Positions 21,047 through 34,344 of a stretch of 64,000 nt of DNA are shown here, in pieces. Both the position numbers and the translations under genes were made by a program. The notes under the pieces were generated by a model. That model made no database searches. It saw nothing but the letters and a program-made list of their open reading frames with translations, and was not told the DNA's origin. This DNA is from Hysterangium stoloniferum (Eukaryota; Basidiomycota; Agaricomycetes; Hysterangiales; Hysterangiaceae). Location of the stretch: the NCBI GenBank assembly GCA_015178975.1, contig WHVD01000121.1:62001-126000 (forward strand). The letters run 5' to 3'. Each line of letters opens with the position of its first letter. The stretch's first letter is position 1.

Positions 21047-22024
21047 TCCTATGGATGTTCTTTGAAGCTGTGTGGGCAGGTCTGAAACTAGACCATTCCA
21101 ATGTAGCATGGAACTGGGATGAGCTAGGCTCAATGTGTGAATCCCTGATGCTTCCTTGGCAAATTCTGGAGTATCTCCCTATGAAACAACTATCCTACCA
21201 GTCAGCCAATAGTGTCACTTGGTGGTACATGCATGCCATCAATGAGATGAATATAATAATTTCTCCAACATACAAGGCCCCATCGTGGTTGGGGATGCAA
21301 ACTACAACCTGGACAGAAGGTACACATTTCCTTGGGATATTGTGTGGAACCATACTGTATTTGCCCAAGGCTTCACTTCATGTGAAAGGAACATGGTCCA
21401 ATTACATGAGTCCTTATAAGCTGGAAGTGGAGTATGATCTCCCATGGGAAATTAAGCATGACAAGAATGATATGTTCAAACTTGATATATTTGATGCCAA
21501 TGCAACGGAGCAGGTCCTGAAAATGATTGAAAGCACAGCTGACTCAATGGGGGGGCTGCACCATCTGAAAGTTATCCTCAAGTCATGTTCTTAAATCCAC
21601 CTATTATATCTTCCTAATGCATACTAATCTGTATGTTGTAGACAATGGGTGAGAAGCTTTGTGCTCTGTGGACAACACTGGCATTCACTTGGTGTCACTT
21701 ATGCCACACTTTCCTTCACAGCTTACAGTAGATTGACTATAATCCATCATCTTGCATATAATCCCAGGAACATTGATCTATTCTTCAATCCCTGGGATCA
21801 TTTTAATAGAACAAATGGTGATGCTGACTCATCCACACAGTATCTTGTGGAGATTCTCAGCACATGTAACAAAGCATTTTTTGAGGAACTTCTAGCATAC
21901 CAACAGCAATCAGAAGTTACTCAAGGGGACTTCATTATTTTGGAAGGCTTGATTCACAATACAAATACAAGACATCAGAAAATTCTCAACATATTACCCG
22001 ATATAGTATAGCATATTAGCTTTA

Positions 22025-22717
22025 CAGCTGTTCCGGATATCTATGGCGGGGTTTCAAAATTCAAAAAAGTCCCGCTTTGGAATTCACAGACAAATTTTGT
22101 GATATCTCCCGAATGGAGTGGAGTTAAGACACAAAATTTTAGGATATATATTTGATAGTGTAGAGGTATCAATATATGTATATATTTGGTCTTATGACAC
22201 CTTATTTAATATTCAGCTCAATATCACTTCAATGGCTCTCCACCATTCAATTATTATCAGATTTGCCTCTAACCTTGGGGAATTAATGTTATGTATTGTA
22301 TATAAATATTCTATGAGCTGTGGGGTTTAATGTGCCTTGTTGAACACAGCATACTACTCACTATATGCTAGCTTGAAATGTGCCCAGTCACCAGGTTTAG
22401 AAGGCAGTATTAAGCCTCAAATCTCAACGAACATTTAGGATAAATATATATTATTATTTTTCAGAACCTAGACATGCATGTGACAAGAATTGAATGATGT
22501 AGAACAATTGCAGTGATATTGAGCTGAATATTAAATAAGGTGTCATAAGCCCAAATATATATATATATAGATACCTCTATTATATATAATACATGTCCTA
22601 AAATATTGGGTCTTAATTGCACTCTGTTTGTGAGATATCACACACTTTATCCATGAATTCCAAAGTGGGACTTTTTTTTGAATTTTGAAACCCCGCCATA
22701 GATATCCGGAACAGCTG
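22025..22717. mobile_element. MITE with about 200-base terminal inverted repeats, TA target
   Basis: CAGCTGTTCCGG at the left end and CCGGAACAGCTG at the right, flanked by TA on both sides. The inverted arms continue for about 200 bases (GGCGGGGTTTC..., AAAGTCCC). The related sequence at about 37195-37310 (inverted) runs through the same point without the element, giving an empty site (GCTT-TA-AATGG). No transposase inside. Confidence 0.85.
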
Positions 22718-22744
22718 TAAATAGATGGTTAGATTATGTAATTC

Positions 22745-23683
22745 GAAGCCAAAATGGTGGAATGGTAAATGAAACAAGATAATCATTCATTGGAATGATT
22801 TTTTGACCCTATATTATTTTAACAGAAAAGCTACTATTTCAGTAAAAATATAAGTCTAAACCAATTGTAATAATAATGAACATGTAATGTGACTTGTTTA
22901 CATCTATTTGACATGTTGACAGTTGGTTCAACCACTTTTTAGCTTTTACCATTACTATGAAAGCTATTTATGCTACTCAGCACTTTAATATTATCTCTCT
23001 TCTTCCAGAAGGGTGTTCCTATACTCAAATCCAGACTAACACTGACTCAGGAAGGGATACAATAAGTGTGATCAAGGTTGAAGTACTTTTGGATAAAGAA
23101 AACACCCTAGCTGGCCATCCTTCCAAGCTTATTACTCACAACAAATAGTCAATTATCCATCAAATTAGCTCTGGAAATCTTGACAATGCTGTTCAAGCTA
23201 CCCAGTTCATTAATTCTACTATCCCCAACTTTGTCACTCTCCAAACAGTCAGGAATGTACTCAAGAACAATGGTTTTTACTCTGCAACAAAGAAGAAAGC
23301 ACCCATGTTGAAGAAGACTCATTATCAGAAGTCACTTGAGTTTGCTCAGTACTATGAAAACTGGACTATGACACCTTTCCACCAGATGCAATTTTGTTAA
23401 TATTGGTCTTATCTATCCACAACACTCTCTTCCAGTCCCCTACAATCCAGGTTTTATGGTACTAAGCAAACTCAAGTCACTTCTGATAATGAGCCTTCTT
23501 CAACATGGGTGCTTTCTTCTTTGTTGCAGAGTCAAAACCATTGTTCTTGAGTACATTCCTGATTGTTTGGGGAGTGACAGATTTGGGGATAGTAGAATTA
23601 ATGAATTGGATAGCTTGAACAGCATTGTCAAGATTTCCAGAGCTAATTTGATGGACAATTGACTGTTTGTCATGAGTAATAAG
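22745..23683. mobile_element. Tc1/mariner remnant, palindromic: two inverted transposase fragments
   Basis: The left arm (+) encodes a broken Tc1-type N-terminal part (frame 22957-23148, then LDNAVQATQFINSTI and the start of the catalytic domain KSLEFAQYYENW). The right arm (-), 23683-23456, repeats it inverted after a spacer of about 90 bases, and continues across element F at 36812-37339. Both copies are disrupted. The terminal sequence CAGTGGCTCAAAAAATCATTCCAATG is visible at 37339. Confidence 0.75.
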
Positions 23684-23688
23684 CTTGG

Positions 23689-24323
23689 TGTGAGAGGTAC
23701 AGCGAAGTATACCCAGGAAATATAGTCTGGATGAGCTCATACTATATTTCCATTATTATTTCTACTTTCTCTCTATTTTGTTATACACTTATATTTAGTT
23801 TGACAACCTATGTATGTGGTACATCGACTCTTGTGGGCGCATACACGCCAGGCTTATATATTCTAGCACCCATAGTTAGAACTCAGACACTTTTTACCCC
23901 ACAACCACGACTTACCCAGACACCAGTTAGTGTCCTGTAAGTTGTGATTGGGGTATCATCTCGACCATCACAGACAGGCTTTAACTATCCACACAATCAG
24001 AGTTTCAAACTGTACCAGTCAAAACTCCATCTATATCTCAATCCGTGTGGACTACGTCCACGCTACTCTATTATTCGACTCTCTCGTTACTCTCTTCTAT
24101 ACTCGAGCAGTCATTTGGAATTGCACTTAACAGTCAATTCCCTTTATTCATTTTAGCTCTCTATTCTACTTTAGATAGCTATTTCACTCAATCGTATTGA
24201 ACTAAGTAGTCAATACCCGTTCTGTCTGTATTAGACTTAGACAGTCAATACATCTTTGTGTTGTACCTAAATGGTCGATATTCTTTGTATATAGAACAGT
24301 TAGAACTTCCACCACTCTTCACA
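23689..24323 (+). repeat. 5' LTR of element F (family 3)
   Basis: 635 bases, TGTGAGAGG to TTCACA, followed by GTGGTGATCCAAGCTGG, where a primer-binding site would lie; I could not assign a primer. Confidence 0.88.
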
Positions 24324-24336
24324 GTGGTGATCCAAG

Positions 24337-27268
24337 CTGGACCGCTCTTTCCCTATGAAGAAAATGTTACTCTACGACTATTAATTTCTAAGCACATGAA
24401 TGACCACTGGCAAGAACCAAACACCGAGATCTTCAATGACCCCGTGTAGTTCAAAACCTCATCAAAGACCTGCTAGTCTGGAACCACCCTGTAATGTCAC
24501 CATGAGGAAGTCTTCGTTGACTTTTCAAAGACCAGTTCCTCCTGGGAATTCCCCCGGAGCAGCAGCTGGACCGTCAACAGATACTCCCTCAGATCCACAT
24601 GAGGAACATCCATCAACCAGGCAGTTGAGCACTCCTGGAGCTAATGTCGAGCCTACCCATGCACTTGAACCCATTCTCTCGTTCCTGCCAAGGCAGGTCA
24701 TCCTCAAGCAGTTCTTTGGGGGTCATTTGGTTTACGCTGAGCCTATCGATTTGAAATGGGACATGTACTATGCCGATCAAATCTCCGTGGATCAGATTAC
24801 TCCCTTTGTGGAGGAGTACGATACAGATTACCCTTCTTTACCGGTGACTGTAGCAGTCTGGTTAGGTCGTTATCAGGCCATCTTATCGGTGCAGGACTTA
24901 TCTATTTACGTGACCTGGAACCCTTGAGGATCTGACCCACTTGATTCCCAAATGGTCGAGTGAGGTTACTTCTGTTATGGAAGGAGGAAGGATGATTTTC
25001 AAGCAGGAAGTGTTCTCTTTATTCCTTGAAGTGCTCCGTGCACACGATGCTGCATTGCAAATCCTTCACATCCTACTCGGTGGGGATCACATTGTGCCCA
25101 AGGTTGACTACCAGTATATGTACATCTGAATGTTGGAGGAATCTCTTAATGGAGTCACACAAAATGCATCATTTGCATACTTTACTCTAAGGGGCCAGTT
25201 GAGGCGAAATCAGAGGAGACTCGATAAAATGGTTTTGGAAGTGCTTTTCCCTTATAATAACTCGATTCAAGTGCCCAATTCGCCCATCTCCACAACTAGT
25301 TCATTTGTTTGTAACCTAAATGGGTCTCCTGATACTTGTTTCTTCCATTCACTCAATTGTCCTGTTATTTTGCAAGACTCCCCGTTGGATATGAGGATGC
25401 AAGTTGCAGACTGTCTTCAGGAAAAGGGGATGGAAATCTGCACTCCCTTCCACCAGCCTCAGCCGCATCGGCCTTTGAATACAATTGAAATCAAGAGAGA
25501 AATCGCAAAAGAACCCAGCCCTGCACCCCATCAGGGGATTCATCGCTCTCGCATCACATTTGAATGAATTCCGGATAATCCTAACTTTGGTGATGAACAA
25601 CCCGCGACTAGGAATCGATCGGTCGCCAACAGGGGTCAACCATCCCTCTCTACTGCATTCACTGAGGGTATAGCTGGTCAGGTTGCTGGTTGAGGATTGC
25701 TGAATCCAGATGATCCCTGCCATTCCCTGCCAATCTCCTCTAATCCTTTTCTGCCTGCAGGAGGACCCCCTAGAAGTTCATCCAGGAACTCTAATAGTTC
25801 AGACTATGGAGGGAATTCGGGACATGGGGGGCGTCACGGTGGAGTACCTAACTCTCCCTTTCGAACTACGATGCAGCCTCAAGCCAGCGCACCTATTGAT
25901 GACTTACCTAAGGATAAAAGGATCACTCTTAACACCAACAACATCAAGATAAAATAGTCTGACCTTCCCGAATACAATGGAACTCAATCCAAAGCTTTGG
26001 ACTACATCATGGATATCATGAGTCTCTCGGAGATATCAGACTCCATGAGCACATTGTTAGGAGTCGCTCTGCCAAGATGACTCACTGGCAATACCAAGAT
26101 ATGGTGGAGCACTCTGGACCATGAACATCACACTGAATTCAGTCGATCTCATGGATCATTCCTTTGGGGTATTGTAGAGGGATTACTTGGAACTCGTTGG
26201 CATGAATCCTTAGCCTTAGAATGGGAAGCTATGAAATTTTGACAAGCCAGCCACGATCGTGAGACACCTGTTCACTATATTCAATGGAGAATTAAGCTTT
26301 ATTGATTCTTGTATGGGTTTCACCAAGATCGAAAGGGTGAAACATGCAGACTTATCCTCACACTGCCCACGGAATGGCTTTACCTTCTACAAGGACAACC
26401 CATTGACAACATCATGATCTTGCAGACTTATGCTAACAATCTACAAGAGGCTTTGATTAATGCTTGGGTCCAAACACATCAAGAGCGTTATCGGTTTCAG
26501 AAGCCTAGAGTCATGATTGCTGAACAGGAAGAATCGGATCCCTGGCATGAGGAAGAGCACTCCAGAGGAATCGACCCCACTAATCGAGGCCACATCCTTC
26601 TCAGCGAAGCCGAGGATAAAACCGTCCCTAGGAGATCCAACATGAAACAGGGTAAGAAACACGGCAAGTTCTTTTTTGAATGAAGCAACAAGAAAAGTGT
26701 TGCTAAACCCCTGAAGGAGTGCTGGATTTGTGGGAGCTTAGAGCATTTTAAGATTGACTGCCCTCACGCTGGTAGGATGTCACACTATGTCTCTATTAAC
26801 AAATGCTCCACGCAGAACCTGACCAAGGAAGTGGAGGATCAGAGGGCTTATGAAACGGTTTATGGATTAAGCATACAGGGACAAGTACATAACATTGATG
26901 AGGAATCGATTTTCATTTCTGTCTACCTTCCTCAATCAGAGGACAACATTGTTTTAGACACGAGTTCATCCCCAAATGAGAATGAAGCATCACAAGTCTA
27001 TGTTTCTATATCAGACTGTGATTTCCTTGAGAAAGGAGACTGGCTGGATGCTCATCATCAGAACCAGAAAGGTCTGACTGAGATGGGAGCCTTATTGTGA
27101 TCTAAGCCTCCTACCATTGAGGAAATCCTTGATGAGGAAGTATTTGCAAACTGATCTAAAGAAATAAGTCAGACCTACATTATAGAAGACCCCTCTGAGT
27201 TAGAGGGACTGGAGGAGGAGAACTTCCCCTTCAACCCAGGGCAGTTACCCAACCTAATTCCTTGTGAG
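24337..27268 (+). pseudogene. gag: gag of element F, broken
   Basis: One mostly continuous plus-strand frame with at least nine in-frame stops, nearly all TGA or TAG. Order: Pro/Ser-rich N-terminus (24400-24650), capsid-like region (DLPEYNGTQSKALDY near 25965, TRWHESLALEWEAM near 26200, TYANNLQEAL near 26430), and zinc knuckle CWICGSLEHFKIDC at 26721-26762 (C-x2-C-x4-H-x4-C, intact). The frame runs on toward the protease until a solo LTR interrupts it at 27269. Confidence 0.75.
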
Positions 27269-27629
27269 TGTTGAAGACAAAAGGCACCGCATATATGTGG
27301 CAGGGTCAACATATTTGGGGACTGTCTGAATAATGGTGATACCAGTGTGGTAACAACATGATCGGTCATCACGATCAGGCTCCACTCATCCACACGTCTC
27401 ACATATGAGCACATGGTCCTTTTGTTTATGTAGAATATATAAAGGGATAACCTACATAGCTTAACCTCAGTCTGTTATACTTATACGAGACTGAGGTGAG
27501 CACAGAATGATCCTTTCTCTCTTAGTATATGTGCTTACTGTATACAATAGCTCTTCTTAGGTACACATTATATGAGTCCGTTATACTTATACGAGACTGA
27601 GCTCTTCTTAGGGACTATATATTTTAACA
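27269..27629 (+). repeat. solo LTR, family 4, TSD GTGAG
   Basis: 361 bases, TGTTGAAGAC to TTTTAACA, flanked by GTGAG at 27264-27268 and 27630-27634. Contains two direct copies of TTATACTTATACGAGACTGAG (about 27476 and 27579). The short length suggests a Ty1/copia LTR; no internal region is present to prove it. Confidence 0.85.
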
Positions 27630-27634
27630 GTGAG

Positions 27635-30600
27635 GAGTCGGATTCTGAAGCGGATGACTTTGTTCCGAATGTACCTAATAGTAGACGTGTCAGGAGGAAT
27701 GTCAAACTGGCTGCAAGAAAGGAAAGCAAACGACCCAGGGTCCAATACCCTCAATCCAGTCGGCTTATGAAAGAGGATTTGACCATCATCTACTGCAGAA
27801 GGGATCCCCCAGGTGGATACTCCAGTATTGGGATTTCACCATTACACATCTACAGATGTGTAGGGGACTCAGAAGCTTCTAATCCTATTAAAATCAGGCT
27901 GGACGCTGGAGCCAATCTTTCCTTAATTTCAGAGGATTTCTATAAGGAACTAGTGGACCGCCCCAAGCTCAAGCAAGGACTCAAATTACACCTCGTACAG
28001 CTTACCGGTAATGCTAAAGTCTTAGGATACGTCAATATCCCCATTTCCCTCGAAGACAACACTGGTATGCTCCTTAAATTTACCACTGAAACGTACATTG
28101 TCTGAGGCATGACTGTCCCTATTCTTCTCGGAGAGGACTTTCATGTGAACTATGAAATCGGAACACTATGAGACCAGCTGTTGGGCCCTAGATTGATTCT
28201 GCCAGGGAGGGCGGGGTCTATCCCAGCCAGTTCCTCCAAGGAGCCACAGCCTTTAGCCTTCTCAATTAGCAAGATCCCCCTTGAGGAACTAGCCAATGAC
28301 TCACCCGAATTGACTTCCAAACCAGACAAAGGGGTGCATACTGAAAGAGTTGCATGGGCCTACAGGATTGTACTATAGAGCTGGAATCAGCTCGATTAGT
28401 ACCAATTTTTGTCAGAGATCTTATTGGTGACCAATGGATAGTCGAGGGAGTTGTCCTGCAGAATGACAATGGAAGTATACTAGCCACTCCCACCACTGCT
28501 ATCTCTAGGGAACGTGCCGCGATACATCTCACTAACCCCTCTCTGACACCAAGAATCATTAGACGAGGGGAAACCATTGGATTAATTCACGATGCGAACG
28601 AATGGGCCCAGACGCCTAGATCTTCAACTGAGAAGGCATCAATGCAGTCAATGGCAACCAAGATTGCTCACCTCGTAGAGAGCCTATCAAGAATAGAAGA
28701 GGAGTGTGTCCTTAATCCTCGACCTTCTGGACAGCCCCCAGAACAGGAACTCGCAGACGATTTCGACCCAGCAGGCCCTAAAATGTCAGAAGTCACCACC
28801 ACAGAAACATTTTGGGTGGAGGACCTACATAAGTTGGTTAACTTAGGATCTGACATTCCTGCTGATGTCTCCTCCTGCCTGGAGTCGGTATTGACTCAGA
28901 ATGTCCAAGCCTTTGGAGTAGATGGGCATTTAGGACAAGTAGACGTCAAAGTCAATGTCCCATTGAAAGAAGGTGCACAACCTATTTCGATGTCAATGTT
29001 TCCAACTTCCCCAGCCAATAGGAAGGTCATTGATGAACAAATGGATACTTGGTTTCAACAGGGAGTAATCGAACTGTCCAAAAGTCCTTGGGGGGTGCCA
29101 ACCTTTGTCATCTATCGCAATGGGAAACTGCGAGTGGTGATTGACTATAGGAAGTTGAACAGCCTAACAGTTCCCGACGAATTCCCATTGCCATGCCAGT
29201 CTGAAATCATGCAAGCACTTTCAGGATGCAACATCCTATCTTCTTTTGACGCACTAGCTGGCTTTACCCAACTTGAAATGTTAGAAGAAGATGGACCAGA
29301 GACCACTTTCAGATCCCATCGAGGACTGTGGCAATTCAGGCGAAGGCCCTTTGGACTTCATAATGGACCCTCTATATTCCAGAGAGTTATGCAAACTGTA
29401 CTTGCACCTTATGGATATTCTGTCTAGTCTATATTGACGACATCGTGATCTTTTCTAAGACATGGGACGATCATTTAGAGCATCTAGACCAAGTTCTACA
29501 AGCCATAATTGCAGTGGGAATCACTCTCTCACCCAAAAAATGCTACGTGGGGTATAACTCAATTCTATTACTAGGACATAAGGTGTCTAGACTCGGTTTT
29601 TCGACCCATCAAGAGAAGGTCGCTGCCATACTGGAACTAGCAACACCTTCTAAGATAGCAGATCTTCAACACTTCCTCAGGATGGTTCTGTACTTTTCAG
29701 CTTATATACCATTTTATTCCTGGACAGTTGCTCCACTCTTCAACCTCTTAAAGAAAGGAGTCCATTGGACTTGGGATTCCGAACATGCCTAAGCTTTTGA
29801 AGACATCAAGGTTGCGTTGAGCTCTGCTCCAGTACTCAGACACCCTGTGAGTGGCATGCCTTATTGGCTATATGTACATGGTGCTTCGGACTTCGGACTG
29901 GGATGTTGTCTTCAACAAATACAGAAAATGATGCTTAGGGATCTAAAAGTTACTAAAATCTACACCCAAGCAAGATCAGCCTTCAACCAATCTTGAGATG
30001 TGCCCATTTTCGTTACTCGTTATAAAACCAAGGAGCCGGAATTCACTTGGGCAGATTCCTGGGCCTCAGATTTTGATGACACCAGTGTCACTGTCGAGTG
30101 TGTCATTGCCTATTGGAGCCGCACACTCAAGAAAGTGGGATTTGCACAACCTCCCAGAAATGATGAAATTGATGAGGCAAACTTTACTCTCTCAAACCCC
30201 CAATTTCTTATATAAATTGATGAGAATTATGTCAAGGAACTTTGCAATGGATATCAGAAAGATCCCACCTTCAGAAATCATTATGCCGCCAATCCCATTT
30301 CCCCAAATATGTAGCTACCCCCTCACACTATTTCATCGGCAAGAATAAGCTATTATTCTTTCAAGATTCGGACTGGAAAAGTCAAATCTGCATACCTAAC
30401 AGCATGATGTCAACCATACTCAAATTGATACATGACAACCCCTTCGAAGGAGCTCATGCAGGCGGTCACAGACTTTTTCAGCTGATGAAGGACCAGTTTT
30501 TCTGGCCAAGGATATTACAGGACTGCGTGGCGTATGCTCACAGCTGTGACATATGCCAGAAAACTAAAGTTGATCATTCTGCTTGACAGGGAGCTCTTCG

Positions 30601-31725
30601 ACCTGCAGATGTACCATTAAGGCTGTTTGAGGTTGTCTCAATGGACCTGATTACCAGATTGCCTCCTTCTGCAGAGGGTGCTTACTCAGCCATCTCTGTC
30701 GCTGTGGATAAACTCACACATTTTTTAATTTGTGAGCCCACGACTTCAGATCTATCCACAGAAGGATTCATGTGAATCTTTGTGAATAAAGTAGCCACTC
30801 CTTTTGGCTTACCCTCAAGGTTAATCTGTGATCGAGACAAGAGATGGACCTGTAGGTTCTGGAGAGAGGTCTGTAAAGTATACGGAAGCGCCCTCATGGT
30901 ATCCTTGTCTCATCATCCTCAAACTGACGGTCAAACGGAAAACACCAATGCCATTGTCAAGCAAATGCTCAGAGCGTACTGCACTTCTTTGAAAGAGGAA
31001 TGGTCTAAATGGACTCAGGTGGTGGCTCATACCTACAATTCGATGGTTCAGAGTTTGACAAGTTACACACCAGCCTTTTTACTGATGGGATACCTACCGA
31101 GAGGAATGTCTCGCTGCCTAGGAGGGGACGATCCTGTGGTTCCCAGGGAATTGTCAGATAGCCCTTTAGCTGACCAATGGATTCTAGAATTGAAAAACCA
31201 TCAACAGGTGGTGTGGGATTCAATTGCGCGAGCACAAGAAATGCAAGCTTGCAGCTACAATAAGAAAAGGAGATCAGTGGAAGATATCTCAGAAGGAGAC
31301 TATGTTCTAATCAATTCCCATTCCCTCGAGCTTGTCAAAGCCAAAGGACCTGGGAGGAAACTTATACAAAGATGGATAGGACTGTTCGAAGTCTTGGAGA
31401 AGATCAATCCTCAAGTCTTTCGACTCCACATTCCCTTGGAATATCAACTACACCCAGTGATCAACTGAGACCATCTTAAAAAGTACCATCTCTCCCCCAA
31501 GGAATTCAGATCAAGGGAGCTACTCGAGAATCCTTGGGAACTGGACCATAATGATGGGAAGTACGAAGGAGAAGCTATAGTAGGACACAAAAAGCATCGA
31601 AATTGACTCCTCTTCCAAGTTTGATGGAAAGGGTATGGACCGGAAGAGGACACCTGGTTAAATGGCAATGACCTTCATAACACCCCTGCTCTTCTCAGAG
31701 CTTACAAAACTATTGATCAAATTTA
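27635..31725 (+). pseudogene. pol: pol of element F (protease, RT, RNase H, integrase, chromodomain), broken
   Basis: Protease near 27895 with IRLDAGANLSLIS (Ala in place of Ser/Thr after the catalytic Asp). RT at about 28900-29500 (VVIDYRKLNSLT, RRPFGLHNGPSIFQ, and YIDDIVIF after a stop and frame change). RNase H and connection are poor. Integrase includes the zinc region CDICQKTK near 30545 and the core (MDLITRLPPS, ICDRDKRW, DGQTENTNAIV). The chromodomain at about 31570-31690 (EAIVGHKKHRN, WKGYGPEEDTW) has two stops. At least eight stops or frame changes in all. Confidence 0.8.
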
Positions 31726-33519
31726 ATGATCATTTCACCTTTTCACGATGATAACACTGTTTATTTACTTTAACTCTATTCATCCCCCTTGGCCTTTCAC
31801 CTCAATAACCGAGCAGAGCTTGAAATTAATATAAAATACGTAAATCTGCTAAAGAAAATTTTATCCCCCTATCTCTTCCCACCACATCAACCTCTCAAAT
31901 CAGTACATTATGTTGCAGGACCAACAACCCAAACCCAAATTCCCCAACTTCAAAAGAATACTGTGACCCCAACCTATTAATACTTCTACCTAAACCCTAA
32001 ACCCTAAACCCTACATCATCTTGTACTGAAAACGTCGAGCACTGTATGGGTAATTCTGGGATGCCATTGTCAATGCACTCCACCTTGCAGGACAACACGG
32101 CAGGCACCTCCACCAACTTGGGGAGTGGCACTGCTTTCACTCCATATACTCCATCCCCCAGACCCTGACTCCCCAACTTCAAAAGGATACCTTGACCCCA
32201 AACAACGGTTCCTCCTCCCCCACCACCTTGAACAGAAATTGTCGAGTGCCTGGGGGAAGCCTCTTCATCCACATACCCTACGTGGATGGACCCCATTCCA
32301 GAAGCCACACCCCTGTCCTCTGGTACTTGGGGGGCTCCCTCGGGAACATGGAGCAAAACCCCCCCACCCCCTCGTAGTATCTTCCCTTCCACCAAGGAGG
32401 AGATCAGGAAGAAAGGGCAGTCCAAGGCTTTCTCCATGCAGGTTCAGGAGGAATTGAAAATGCTCAAGAGGAAGAGGAGGGAGGAGTACTTAGAAGGACA
32501 GTGAAAGATGGGTGCTAGGGATCATATCCCCTCAAGGCGGACATGACAGGAATGGAGGAGAATGGAAGGAAACAACAACCCTTCAACCATCACTCCCCCC
32601 TCAGGCCATAAATGGATGGATTTCGCTGAGACAGATTGCAGTGACGGGGGCATGCCATGTGTTCAGAGTGTAGGACAGAAAAGCAGGAAAGGAAAAGATG
32701 GGGTCACCTTTTACAATTGGGACAAAGTACGGAGGATCAAGCTACAAAGCATTGCATTGTGACGTGGGGATGGAGTTACACTACCTCCTAGACCTCCTTC
32801 CCAATGTGGGCCTCAGGAACGAACCTACCGGATGGGACCCATCGACTTCTCATCTGATTTGGAGGATGACTGATTGTGCTACCCCGCCTACGACGGCAAG
32901 TACCTTGGCACTGATTGCCATGAAGGTTTCTTACTTCTGGATAACATTCACTTCTTCACGAGTGACCCTAATCAATGATGAAAACTGCCAAACATCAGAG
33001 TTTGGAGGGGGTATCATCCAACTGACCCTGTGATGCTGTCCAGCTCCACTCCCCTCCCTCCACCTCCATCTGTCTCTTCTGCACCCTCACTGCAGTGCTT
33101 TACACCCTTTTCAGAGCTGCCGGGAGGTTGTGAACCGTCTACTGACTGTCAGGGGACAATCTTAAGTTTTCCATTCTCTCTGACTCTCCTTAATATAGTT
33201 TCATAAGTAAAGACTGAGAGGGGCACCTTGTTGTTATCACATTTTCAAACTCAGCTGCACCTTTAGTTAGTCACCCGCTAGCCGAGGATTCCTTAGACTT
33301 TTCTCTTCGGATTTCCTCTGCTAGGTAAGTAATATTGTATTCTACATGTATGTAATTAGACAGGTATAAACTCACTTCGGATTTCCTCTGCTAGGACCCC
33401 AACTCAGTCATAGTGCAAGTTAGTGCGGTCTAGAGAATCGCCCTTACACTGACCTGCCTTCTCTTCCCCCCATACCATTGCCCCTCCCCCCCCCACAGGA
33501 TCTTCCCTCATACCACTGC
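31726..33519 (+). other. 3' internal region of element F, first part, function unknown
   Basis: Follows pol, before the solo LTR at 33520. Contains a plant-type telomere-like run (TAAACCC, three units, near 31993), a direct repeat of roughly 230-base periodicity (CCCCAACTTCAAAAG... at 31940 and 32170), and Pro-rich plus-strand frames at 32125-32762 and 32698-33033 that match no family I know. This is where A, B and C carry their antisense gene, but I see no equivalent here. Confidence 0.45.
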
Positions 33520-34339
33520 TGTTAGGATACACACTCAGGCCGGGTTTCCGGAGAAACCCGCGGGATATCCGGTAGGACTTGGCTTCAGCTTATAGGCTGC
33601 GCCCTCGCTAGATCGTGTTGTCCAATTTCAGACAGGCGGACGGGAATCCCGGGGAGTCTGGGCGGGGGTTCGTGGGTCGTGAGTCGTAGGTCGTGAGTCG
33701 AGAGTCGTGAATCGAGATAGTCGAGAGAGATAGATGCGCCGGAGCCCGTGGGCTCCGACTAGTGCGAGCGGTCTGATAAGAGTAGGGTTTTAGAGAGGAA
33801 AATGTATTAGATTACTGGGGGGAATCTAAGCTAATTTTCTGACTGGATTGTATGTACAACATCTGCCAGTTTATATAGACCGTGGAATGCATGACATACC
33901 GAATCCAGTAATAATGAGACAAAACGAGCAAAACATAGAACGGGAATAGTAAACACCAAATTGGTGTTAGGAACGGGACGGAACGGAGCGGAGTCCGAAT
34001 CGTGACAAAGCATAACCCATAACGGGAAACGGAGCGGGAGCGGAGTCCTAAATCGTGACAGGTCATTTGACTAAAACGGGAACGGGGCTCGATTAGAGCG
34101 GTGACGGGATTCTAAGCGGGGACCGGTGACTGATGCGTGGGACGAAGACGGACATAGACAGAAACGGGGTCCGGGGGAAGTCCGGTGACTGATATGTGTC
34201 TTAATGAGGTCGAACGTAACGAGTCTTGACGTGACGGAGTCCGGGCGGGAAATCCTATAAACAGACGATTGGTGCTTGTAGCGCGTGGGGGCGTACGAGT
34301 TGGTGCCTGGAGTCCGGCGGGATTTGTCCGGTCGTAACA
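33520..34339 (-). repeat. solo LTR, family 2, TSD ACTGC
   Basis: 820 bases, TGTTAGGATACAC to GTCGTAACA, flanked by ACTGC (33515-33519 and 34340-34344). CpG-rich compared with the other family 2 LTRs, so probably young. Confidence 0.92.
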
Positions 34340-34344
34340 ACTGC

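Larger units (their letters stand above)
18849..21594 (+). pseudogene. DUF2235 (Tle1-like) hydrolase, dead paralog with an insertion
   Basis: Inverted duplicate of the gene at 1-1713, with exons and most introns in the same places. Seen damage: Trp to TGA in the exon 3 equivalent (about 19189), nucleophile elbow changed from GFSRGAYQ to GFSCGTYQ, and a 576-base insertion at 20471-21046 in the last shared exon. Beyond the insertion, the coding match resumes with MFFEAVWAGLKLDH at 21055, so this copy shows what the left gene encodes beyond the window edge. Most changes that I compared are C to T or G to A at CpG. A further open stretch at 21649-22011 may be a downstream exon or unrelated. Confidence 0.8.
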
